DNA from: Liolophura sinensis
Taxonomy: Eukaryota > Mollusca > Polyplacophora > Chitonida > Chitonidae
Reading direction: 5' to 3'
Assembly: GCF_032854445.1 (NCBI RefSeq)
Contig: NC_088302.1
Coordinates: 15,435,338-15,499,337, forward strand
Length of the DNA: 64,000 nt
Within the stretch, counting starts at the first letter, position 1. Each line of letters opens with the position of its first letter. The position numbers and the translations under genes were made by a program. Below, piece after piece: positions 25,121 to 35,780 of the stretch. Under the pieces are notes generated by a model. The model was not told the DNA's origin. It was given only the letters and a program-made list of their open reading frames with translations, and made no database searches.

Positions 25121-25222
25121 GTCATCATGTCACAACTGCTTTCACCAGGAATGGAACGAAAAGTAACGTTGTCACGAGAGGGGTTAGTGGGATATCGGAT
25201 GTGTTGAATCCATTCATTAAAC
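25121..25222 (-). CDS. Candidate DEG/ENaC finger-domain exon (tentative)
   Basis: Family proteins need several tens of residues between FPAVTICN and the next cysteine pair, and the confident exons leave these out. This stretch has a good acceptor (TTTTGTTCAGCACAG before G) in the required phase 2. With the previous exon it would read NMFRFNEWIQHIRY, comparable to the FRF that follows CNLNEF in ASIC1. It stays open for 33 codons and contains SSCDMMT, similar to the DMI/DML just before the conserved cysteine. The weak point is the donor (AC before GTCACA), which is poor but keeps phase 2. A better donor (CCTG before GTGAAA) sits inside it but gives phase 1 and would need another exon. Random open frames of this length are common, so treat it as a lead only. 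Confidence 0.2.
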
Positions 25223-27095
25223 CTGTGCTGAACAAAATAGATGTACTTGCGCAATCTCAGTCCACATACAGTCCATAACATTTTTATGTCATATTAAATC
25301 ATGGTGCAGTGTTTCTGCATGAATGAAACAAAGTTAATTTATGTTAATGGGTTCATGTCTGTGTAGTGTTTGAAAGAGCTCTGCTATATCAAGGACAGCG
25401 CATCCGTGTAATTTGACATAAGTTAACAGTAGAATATAAAATGTAAAACAAAGATGGCCGATATTAACGTGGGTTTGTTACTGGACTAAAAGGCCTACCA
25501 GCAACGCTAGTATATCCCCAGATAACCAACCAAAAGAACATGGGCATGAAAAAAAAAATTGGTCGCTTTGACATGAAACACATGCCACGTATAATTATAG
25601 TGCAGATTAGCATGAACGCTGGGAGGGCAGAGCTATTTAGGTCATAAGGGATTACATATCGCCTGACCACTTATCCGTAGTTACATCTCGCCCGACCGCT
25701 TATCCGTAGTTATATCTCGCTTTTGTATGGAACAGTACTCACTAAGTTACAGACGGCATGTAGACCCTCTGTATAAAGTAACATGGCCGTCGCTTAGTTA
25801 CCCACAAAATTATAACTATCGAATGTTCGGAAGGCCGCAACATTTTGTCCTCATTTTAGCCGTATCAAGCCGAAAGGCTAAATCCATATTCATATAATCC
25901 CTAATGATTTTAATGCCACATCAGCGACCATATTAGATCGAACGACTTCGTCACGGCACCGAAGCGGGAAAAATGTGGCAATTCTACTGACGCAGACGAT
26001 GATGAGTCCGGCATAAAGATGGCGTCCGAATGACGGATTAGAAGCGCTCCATTCTCCAGTCTTCTTAGTTCTCTGTTAAAGCCAGACATTCTGATTTCTA
26101 GCAATGATAAACATCTTGTCTGGTCGATACATATTGATAGCAAAGCCGATCTGCCAATCTGATCGTATAAAGAGTGTATAATTACAGGAGGACCTAGGAA
26201 CTAGCTGTCGTGTGCCCAGACTTCAAGGCCGCAACATCCGCCGATCTGGCAGACAACTTTCAGGTTTGATATTCGTGCGCACCATCTCCTTTCTGGATTG
26301 TCTGGACACAAAAGCACATTTTACTTTAGCCTCTGACTAGATCATATACACTTTTTTTTTGGCTTAAGCAAAACAATTATATATAAGTTGCTGCCCTAGT
26401 ATCTGCGATATGGAAAGCCCTGAAACTTCAGTAACTGAGTCATAACTGGATTGGGATTTTGACCTGATTTGTGGTGTTGACTATTACACAAAGTGCTGCG
26501 TCAATGAAATGATCTTAGTTTTATGTCTTAATTCATCTACATTAAAAGGGTAGACAAAAATATATAAGATATATAGTATAAAGCATATAGCATAAAGAAT
26601 AAAATCAGGGCAGTATGATAGCTACCGGTTGAATCTGGCCTCTTGTCAATCCACTCCAGTCAGGGTTTTATTCCGACTGTTCATATATATGGTTAAAAAC
26701 TGGCAACATAAACACCCTCGAACACTATACCTTATAAGTACAATTAGTTAAAAAAAAAACTGCACTGAAGTTAGTTGTAATTCATTAGACGTCACTGGTC
26801 TACAATTACCCAAAATATTGTGCTGTCATCAGTGATACAAAGACTCGTTTATTTTATCTCCTCCATGTGCGTCACTTTCCGTATCTGCTGTCGCATTTGT
26901 TTATATATTATGAGTCATTGAAACTAATGACGCTTTTCGATTCGAACGACTCACAGTGTCGGTAAACCCGCTGACGTGTCACGACCCATGGTGTGACGTC
27001 ACGAATTCATGAATGCGATGTATGTTCAGAAATAATACATCACAAATTATAGAGAGCAATGAACCCATGGAAATATAAACAGAAGAATAACTCAC

Positions 27096-27263
27096 CTGAA
27101 CATATTTCTGTTGCATATCGTGACGGCTGGAAAGTTAAGGTTACGCACATACTGGGTTTGGATATTGACTTCCGTAGGGAAACTGATAAATAGTACAACA
27201 CGATCTAACAACTGGAAGATAAGGAGTCCGAGAGCACACATCACTATGAGGAACCACATAAAC
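27096..27263 (-). CDS. DEG/ENaC channel exon with TM1 and FPAVTICN motif
   Basis: This 168-base exon has a pyrimidine-rich acceptor (TTTTGTTGCTAG before G) and a consensus donor GTGAGTTATT. It encodes one completing base, 55 codons and two spare bases, so it is phase 2 at both ends. The protein starts FMWFLIVMCALGLLIF (TM1, about residues 156-173), followed by QLLDR, which matches the Q..DR pattern just after TM1 in DEG/ENaC channels. It then has the post-TM1 signature NFPAVTICNRN (residues 197-207). FPAVTxCN is the most diagnostic sequence at this end of the family, so this is the strongest single piece of evidence for the gene. In the cell it crosses the plasma membrane once and begins the extracellular domain. 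The preceding intron is 14,881 bases. Confidence 0.93.
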
Positions 27264-30200
27264 CTAGCAACAAAAGAAAAACAACGATTAGTCAACTGAC
27301 AAATACATTGATTCCGTCATTTCACATTTACTTTGTTTATTGATTTTTTCTTTGGAGAAACTACAAATATTGATAAAAGAAAGAAGCGCTTCTTAAAAGG
27401 AAATTGAACAACAACAACATTGTCATATCCGAAATGATTAGCAAATTATACATTCAAATTCAGTGTAATTGAAACCTGCAGTGCACAGTTCTTATTTACA
27501 GTGTTGGCGTCATAACAGTATCTCGCTTTTGTGTACATCTACGTAAGTTTATTGATGAAATTTGTTAGACTTCGTTATGTATTGTGTATTAAAGCTGTCA
27601 TGGGATGCTTCCATGACATGAATTAAAATCGGGACACTTATCCATGTCAATAAAGCATATCATAGAGCTTACAGGTGAAAAAAAAGATGAATCTGTGAAA
27701 AAAGTAAGTAAAATGTTTTTGATTCATTTTCAACAATCAGTCCGACGATTATTTGTGGTTTCTTTCCTTTTAGGAGATAGCTCCTAAGCGTCTGTGTAAG
27801 CAGATGTAGTGACTTACTCTCATTGGTGGGGATATAGCACCACAATGTAAAATGTGGATCCTGATGGAAGGATTAAAATCATTAACCCATTCTACACGAT
27901 CTCGCAGAAAAAAAGAAAAGAAAAGCAAACTGTGTCGAAATGTTGACCACATAGTTACGGTCGCATGACAAAACCCATATTGTCACCATGGAGCGACGCG
28001 AGTTGCCGCAACTCCCGGGCCCTTTTATCATACGGAAATCTGCACATTAAAAGCCATTATTGCTTATAGCAGTTTAATCAAAATTGTATGCTTAAGAGAA
28101 GTTGTCAGAATCGTTTTAAGCCGGATATGTTTGGTATTGAGGGCCACCTAGTCCTTCCCTGACGTCTTTTTTGAGCGCCGAATAGGTAAAGGCAGTTACG
28201 GACAATGGACCCGTTTGTCCCTTTGTTGTGCTTGTGCTCACATGTCTGCCTGTTTCAGTGTGCGCTTCAGTTGTAGCTATGGTTAAGCCGAGCTGCAGGA
28301 TGAACTAGCAGATGAAGCCGCTTGTAAAATCAATAAGTCTGCCTTTGTGGGCAGTCAGGGAATCTATCAGTGCCGCAATCAGGGGTGTATTTGATAGCAT
28401 AATGGAGCCAAGCCGTCACTCCTAGCCCATACGTATCTGTTTGATTTGAAAATGCGTTGGTGACGACGTATGAATTATCCCCTTGTTGGCACCATTACAA
28501 ACCAGCCCGGTCGAGGGCACGTGACAATACGTGTGGGTCTGAAAAAAGATCCCATTAACTGTATTATAGCGATGTTCTCAACGTAAACCCGCTTCTCCCT
28601 TCAGAACGGTGTAAATACTGGCTGGCATGAACCATACAAAAAAATATCCCGGATCACTAAGCCAGAATAATTTAAATTACTAATACGATCAGACTACAAA
28701 TAATTCCCTATTCTCCACACACGCGATGTAATTGAGAGCTATTGGACACGTATACCGTGCGCCTATTTTTTTTTCATTCCATTCTGTTTCAATAGAACAG
28801 AATAGAATATTTGGACAGCATACGTGGATATCTTTTACATCCGTTCTAATATTCTGATAATCTGTTGTAATCAACACGGAATACCAGCCTAAATGCAGGA
28901 AGAACACTATTGTGCCAATGAAACTTTAATTGCATCCGATAAAACGGGTAAACATTTAAGACAAATGCCTAATGGATTATGGGTTCATAGGATGTCCACT
29001 TGTCCAATTCCATGCAATTAGTATGAACAGATTAACAGATGGGGAGACAATAAAAAAATGCTTAAAAATACGTATATTCCCTAATTTGTCATTAATCACA
29101 CCCACTCACTGTCTCTCCCCCCCCCCCCCCAAATATTATCACGGTTACATTACCGCACACAATTCAGCCATTTTCGGCTATTTGATACCGTGCATATCCA
29201 GGCATTTTTCTTGCGCGGAAGTGTCTAGTAGACGACACGGTGAAACATAATGAGGGAAGTCATCCGGAACTGAGCTGCAGCCGGCCATTATCTGGGAAGT
29301 ATGTCTGATAATAACCGGAAATTACGGTATATTGTATAACAGATCGACTTATACAGCACACTGCGAACGACAACAAAGCTTACAGTTTATATCTTTTAGA
29401 GAGTCGCCTATATTCAGACATCTGTAAAAGAAGTCATACTCGCTACCAAAATTGCCCTCAGTCAGTGACACATAACACAAGCTTTACATATAGGTAAGTT
29501 TGAAAATGAAGATAGAGCACTTTTTCTAATTAATAATGTTGAAGTCCATAAGCTCCGTTTCGACCGCAAGAACCAATTGCCTCGCGTGACGTCATAATTA
29601 TTAAAATATGCTTGGTACTGGGCGAAGATCAACATGTTTGGAAGCAGAGTGACACAAGTTACCTGAACTGCTGTTGACTTTACTGTAAACCCTGTTTCTG
29701 ACACTGCTATATTTGAAATCGTTCGCACGTTTTAATATAATATAACCTTTATAAACGAATTTTACTTTATTTCTTGTAGTATGTGATCTCGTGGCAATAT
29801 AGTTTTAGGGATCGATATTAGGAAATTAAAGCGAGCTACTTATTCTCAGAGACAATAGTGTAGGCTGTGTTATTGCATGGAGATTGTTCTTACCGCTTGT
29901 TGGTGTAGCCTTTGTAAAACAAAAAACTCTCTACACCCACTGTCCATCATTCCACTTGTCTTTTGAATAATTATGACGTGACTCGAGGGAATGAATTCTT
30001 GGTGTCGAAACTTAGCTTACGGAGTTCAACATTATGAATAAGAAAACGTATTCTAACTGCAATTTATTTGTAATAACATGGACGTCCAGCGTAACAATAT
30101 AGAGCTTGGGTTGTTGCGTGACACTGTCTAAAGGCAATTTTGTTAGCGAATATGACTGATTTTACAGACAGCTGAATATGGGCGACTCTCTAAAAGAAAT

Positions 30201-31504
30201 GGAGGATAGGTTTGGTTGTGCGTCGCAGAGTTTTGTACCAACTTCTATGTATACTTTAACATCCGTATCTACGCGCGTGGAGCCTGTAGGCGCGCGAAAA
30301 ATGGCAAGTGCCCGCCTGTTCGCGGTTTAGCATGAGAGACGTGGAGAACAGAAAAGCATTCTCACTTAATATAATGTGACTGTTGTCTAAAGCCAAGATA
30401 AAAACAGAAAAAAACAACTGACATACCAAATGGAGGGAAAGCGTGAGTTTATATTACTGGACAAGATAAATAAATAAGGCGGTGACCGGTGACACAAGGA
30501 AATGAACTTTCTAAACTTGTTAACATGCTGCAATGCAGCAAGGTTTGTGGGCTCAAAACGAACGAATACCTGCTATTCCACTTACATCATTAATAATAAA
30601 CGACGTGAGCAAACGTTCGCTTGACGCTGTATAGAGTATATCAGATAGTATCTATTCGGTAACACTAGTGGTTGGTATATAAAAACCACTTTTGCGCTAA
30701 AGCCTACCTCTAACTACTTCCCTTTAGTTTACACAAGCACCTTTTTGTCAGGTATTAATGTCTACTGTTCTGTCCGTGAATGACACTGTTTAAGTGTCGC
30801 GGCCGAGTTGGCCGAGTTAGAAACCCAATCCGCGTTGAGAAGGCGTGCCATGTTGTGTAATATATACTGGAAGGATTCGTATTTGATTTTAACGACCGTT
30901 ACATGACGCTGTTCCTGGCAATAGAAAGGCGACAGCGCTCTGTAATCGTTGATAATGTTCCAAAGCTAAATAGCCGGAAGAGAGTTGAAAGGCACTTTAA
31001 TCAGAGTACGCCAATTTTGCTGGAAGTTATGAATTATCCTCGTCACGTTTTGTCTGCAGATAGTGTTTAGCGCTTGGAATTAGCGCCTTCCCAGAGATAG
31101 AGAAAGATCATATCAAAAGACAGATAAAGCAAATCGCCTGCCAGCGATGTCATTAGTATAACTCTCAACTGGATCTGCCAGAGCAGATGTTGTCGGACTA
31201 TTTTCAGTGTGGAAACCTTGCTAAGCAAAATGTATAAGACATGAGAGGAATATGTATAATAGGCGTTTTAATAGCATTCATATAAATAAATACTGTTCCT
31301 CGCAATAATAAGACTGATAATGTCTAGACGCATGGTCAACACAACAAATGGTCATATTGCAAGAAGCCTTTGAACACTATTGTTCTCATAGCACGACAAC
31401 GTCACCATGTAACAGGCCTGACGCAATGCCGTCGTGTTGATAGTGCTCCTCAAAGCAATGCATGTTGGTATGTACGCTTGTATCGAAGTCGGGAGACAGG
31501 GTGT

Positions 31505-31800
31505 CAAACCCGGGTTGGGTCATACCAAAGGCTTTAAAAACGGTACTTATTGCGGCCTCGTTTGGCGCTCAGCACTGAGAGGTTAGAGCAAGGAAACAGG
31601 ACTGGTTAGTATAATGTGACTAGAAGGGCTGTCATGTCTGATGTCTGGTGCCATATTTCAGTGGTCGCAGCACTTTGGCGGCATGAACTGCCACAAAATG
31701 ACACAATATATGTACACACCAACTGACTCCTCGTCGGCATATGACTGAAAAATTGTTAAATGCGACGTTAAACCCCCAAACATACATACATACATATATA
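31505..31800 (+). mobile_element. SINE-B, nearly full length
   Basis: Head with B-box-like GTCAAACCCGGGTTGGGTCA, then ATACCAAAGGCTTTAAAAAC, GGCGGCATGAACTGCCAC, AATATATGTACACACC, ACTCCTCGTCGGCATATGAC and the tail GCGACGTTAAACCCCC followed by (CATA)n. It lies under the minus-strand ORF 31632-31985, which is therefore not a gene. Confidence 0.85.
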
Positions 31801-33030
31801 CAAGTTATGTATTTCCTTGCTCTAACCTTTGACCGCTGAGGGCCTAGAAAACCAGCAACAACTATCATTTTAATGTCTCCGGTGTAACCTGGAAATAAAC
31901 GTTTGAGGGGAAGATTCACTACAGCAAGGGTAAGACAACGTTTCAGGTCAATAATCGCAATACTAATTTCTAGAGCACAGCTCAAACGTGTGCTGAAAGA
32001 AGAGGATTGGAATAGAATGTAAATGTTGTAATGTTCAGTTCAAAAGATTTACAACATTGTTTAAAGCAAGAATAAAGCACATGTCATATGAATATAAGAG
32101 ACACATGTTGGTATTCACTGACGTATCATTGATGGAGACATTGGCGGATTGACTGCTTGTTTGTTTGGAGTAGTCCACCGCTCTTTGGCAACTACGCAAT
32201 GATCTTTTCAACATGTGATGCACAGATTTTTTTCCCTACCAACCGAGTTCAGTGTGAGCGATATTTCTGCAAGGACACCTATATTTCCAAATAAATTGCA
32301 TGTAAGACTACCTCAGCTGCTAGTATGAAGGGGATTCTCTTTAAACCTATTAATTAAAACACCCATGACTACTTAATGCTTTCAGAATTTAGCATCGCTT
32401 TCTCACAATTACAAGCGGATTGAAATTATGGGGAATCTGAGAATTGTTTGAATGTCGTTCTTTGCGCATGTCTTGGTAGCATGACATCCGAGTGCCAAGA
32501 ATAACCACACGGCGACAGCTTGTCAAGGAACTAAACTAAAGACGACTGTCATTTCCGCTTAATAATTGGGACTTCAATGTTCTCAGCCCCAAGGCTTTCT
32601 TCATCCAAAGAACAACTGGGAGCTAGGCGAGTGTATTTCTCTACAGATCATGTGCTTTTTTATACCAATCTACTCTGAAGTTGGGCAACATTTGATTGTA
32701 TTCTCGTGGTACATGAATCAAGACAGCTGGTTCAACAGTGGTTTTAAGCAGATACCTGCAACCTAACCAATACTAGTCGCGAGTGAGGTGTGTTGTTGGG
32801 AAAATTAGACGTTTAAAGACTGTATGCAGATACTCTTTTAGCATAAGTACAATAATTTGTAGTATTTGGACTAAATCGCTAAAACGGAAACATTTATTTT
32901 TGTCTGCACTGTAATTTAACCGATTGTTTGATTCCCTTAAGAGAATAGTTTCTTTTGCATTTCTACAGACTTTGGGTAGAGACTAACAACATGATACAGA
33001 CAAAAGTGCCCAAGTTACACAAATCATGCC

Positions 33031-33282
33031 AGTTAGTTAGCGCGCTAGCGCAGCGTAATGACCCAGCAGTCTCTCACCAATGCAGTCGCTGTGAGTTCAA
33101 GTCCAGCTTATGCTGGCTTCCTCTCCGGCCGTATGCGGGAAGGTCTGGCAACAATCTGCGGAAGGTCGTGGGTTTCCCCCAGGCTGTGCCCGGTTTCCAC
33201 CCACCATAATGCTGGCCGCTGTCGTATAAGTGAAATATTCTTGAGCACGGCGTAAAACATCAATCAAATAAATAAAACATAT
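33031..33282 (+). mobile_element. SINE-A, nearly full length with tRNA-like head
   Basis: tRNA-like head (GTTAGCGCGCTAGCGCAGCG, later GTGAGTTCAAGTCCAGC as B-box), body GGTCGTGGGTTTCCCCCAGG and CACCCACCATAATGCTGG, and tail CTTGAGCACGGCGTAAAACA then AAATAAATAAA. This is the most complete copy of the family in the window. Confidence 0.9.
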
Positions 33283-33794
33283 CCTTACGGCGCACGGAGG
33301 GCTCTCTGCGCTCGCTTTATATCACTGCCACCAATAGACAGTTTTGATCTCTGGAGTGACGCAGAATCGTGTCAGGAATGCTTTAGATAAAGTGATTACC
33401 TGCAACAAGAATAAGTATTTTTAGAAACGAAAGTTCAGACAGAGGTTTAGTGGTGTCCGATATCACGTCATACCTCATCACCGTGACTACAGTAAACTTG
33501 GCGTTGTTCAAGATTTCTGTACTAAATTTTCTAGTGATGACAGTGGTGTATGAAGGGAACGTAGATATCGGCGCATGCGCTATAAGGAGTATGCCTCATA
33601 CTGATTATGCCTTCCTATATTCAATAGGAAGAACGCTATTGTGGCCGATTTGTGAAAAGAGTGAGTCGGGACTTTCAAAAGACTTTCAAAATGATACATG
33701 AATTTTCTACTTTTGATTCCAACTTTTCGTGGAAATTCTGAAGAAAAAAAAACTTCGTTATATTTCCTAACCTAAATCTTGCTTCGTTACCCCC

Positions 33795-33986
33795 CGGAAG
33801 ACCGTCGGTGGCTCAGAGGACTGGAGTAGTTATTTTTTAGATCGCTGCTTCAAGATTCGACTGTGGCTTTAAGTGAAGATGTTATCAAGTACCCCGTGAT
33901 GGTTGGTGGTTTAAACACAGCCACGGTTGTATAAGTGAAATGTTCATAAGTTCGGCGACGTTAATAAACCCGTATCAAATAAATTA
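33795..33986 (+). mobile_element. SINE-A-like, degenerate
   Basis: A-box-like GGTGGCTCAGAGGACTGGA, B-box-like TTCAAGATTCGACTG, then GTATAAGTGAAATGTTCATA and a degraded tail ending CAAATAAATTA. Confidence 0.65.
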
Positions 33987-34027
33987 CAGGTTAATAAATT
34001 ATCCGAGTGTTGACAAGGGTATATAAG

Positions 34028-34102
34028 ATTTAAACCCTGGGTGCGATACTTTAGCCCTGAGCCGCAGGCATAGGGTTAAAGTGTCACACCCAGGGTTTAA
34101 AT
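34028..34102 (+). repeat. Imperfect hairpin (31-bp arms, 13-base loop)
   Basis: ATTTAAACCCTGGGTG at 34028-34043 pairs with CACCCAGGGTTTAAAT at 34087-34102 without mismatch. The stem continues to 34058/34072 with three mismatches (28 of 31 paired). Probably a MITE-like or folded-back element. It follows a degenerate SINE directly. Confidence 0.9.
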
Positions 34103-35489
34103 GCAGATAACAATTTTGTCACTACAATATATATCAAACAGAAAACCATTCCTGCTAATATTTAAAGCTGTCTTGCTAAGAAGTTATAGTGTATGTTCAC
34201 TGCAGACATCGCCGATGCATAGTGGCGTGACGTCATAACGTGAGCGATGGGATATAGCGTCACAAAGACAAATAACGTCATACTCATTTCTGCGTAATGT
34301 AATTCTGCTGCGCAGGGTATAAATTTTATAAACCCACGACGTGATTTACACACGTTACGTGGTCGTGGTATGCAGTTCTAGCAAATGTATATCTACATTT
34401 TAACCCATCTAATTAGCCAATGGCAACCAGAATCACGGACGTAATGGGAAGAACTTTTCTTTCGACATTAGAGTATATTAATACAGTACATTTGAAACAT
34501 CAGTTGTACAAAGAAATCAAAGAAATTTAGATTCCTTTGAACAATCTATCTTTAAACTAAGAGAACTGCTTTTCCAACAAAATTTTGTAAAACACTCAAC
34601 AGAAGACAAAAGAAAACAAATGTAATGCGATTTAAGCGCACGCCCATCAGCTGATTGTGCCATAAAGGGGGTATTTCGAGAGAATGATAGTTAATTAACG
34701 GAGATTTCCTTGCTGCAGTAAGACGTGAAACTGCCTAGCAAAAAAGCTTTCAGAGCGTTCATTGCAATAAACTAAATAGCGGCATGGAATGTGATACTGG
34801 AAGCTGCCTTGGAGCCGGCGGAATAGAACTTTTACGTTAATTACTTGCGCTGAACGCTAACACGTTTATTATGATAAAATGGCGGAGAATTGTGGTTTAC
34901 CCGCCCCAAAAGACGTGCAAGCAAATCAAACAGACACAAGTTCGACACTGCTAATCACAAAACATTACATTGTGAGCTTTCTTCAAGGGAGAAATGCTAA
35001 TGCTCTAACAAAAGTGAAGAAACCTCGTATTATTGCTTCTCCATATACATGTTCAGCGCGAAATAAAACAAACGTTTGGTCTCTTTCGGATCGGCATTTA
35101 GAGCCTATATAAATTTCATGAAAAATCCAATCTGTATGTCTCTTCGCCGTGAAACTTTAGTAAAAATACCGTGAAACTGACGCTGTAAGAGGAATTCGAA
35201 AGAATTCTTTTGTATTGCACCTTATATAGAAAAAAACGTCGATAAAATGTATATCAGACGTGTGAGCAAGTACATCCTTATTCTTCTAAAATATGGGGCA
35301 CACATTAGTAGTGTTGAAAGCAGAATATTAAATTTCTTTACCGGCGTTTTAGGAAAAGTGAAGATATGAGTTTGTTGTTCATTAGATGGTCTAGTCATTT
35401 GAGAAAAACTTAAAATTCGTGTTAGAATTACACATATACTGGCTAAAATGAGCAGACCAGGTGTCTCAAGAAATAGGGTAATCAAAGAT

Positions 35490-35780
35490 CATTGATGCCT
35501 GTAATGTATGCTTGAGGTTTCACGTCATTCGATGTGTGTATATATAGTGTGTCTTCTTGTGGCAGGGTGAGTTCATGCCGCCTAAGTGCTGCCACCTCTG
35601 AAGTATCATGCCATAGACTCGAGGCATGAAACCCCAGTTAGTCACATAATACTGACACCAGGCAGTCTAGTCCTGGTACCTTGCTCTAACCTCTCAGTTC
35701 TGAGCGCCAAGCAAGGCTGCAAAAGTACTATGTTTAAAGTCTTTGGTATGATCCACCCCGGGTTTGATCCTTATACACAG
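35490..35780 (-). mobile_element. SINE-B copy
   Basis: On the plus strand: GAGGTTTCACGTCATTCGAT, GTGTCTTCTTGTGGCAGGGT, GAGTTCATGCCGCC, TCTCAGTTCTGAGCGCCAAG, TTTAAAGTCTTTGGTATGAT and CCCGGGTTTGATCC. The last is the reverse of the tRNA-like B-box. Confidence 0.82.

Larger units (their letters stand above)
10308..27095. other. Intron region between the TM1 exon and the CYTF exon
   Basis: About 16.8 kb. At least one further exon (finger domain) is expected here. The only candidates are at 25121-25222 and, more weakly, 23304-23364. The rest is dense in tandem arrays (61-, 98-, 26-, 46- and 22-bp units), a TA tract and SINE copies. ORFs listed in this stretch are mostly artefacts of repeats or short chance frames. 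Confidence 0.5.

Noticed and set aside
25735-25860. Minus-strand open frame ending at a strong GTGAGT donor in phase 2
   Set aside because: Joining it to the CYTF exon would create a stop codon (TA plus G), and it has no family motif.
31632-31985. 117-residue minus ORF
   Set aside because: Most of it is antisense to a SINE-B copy.
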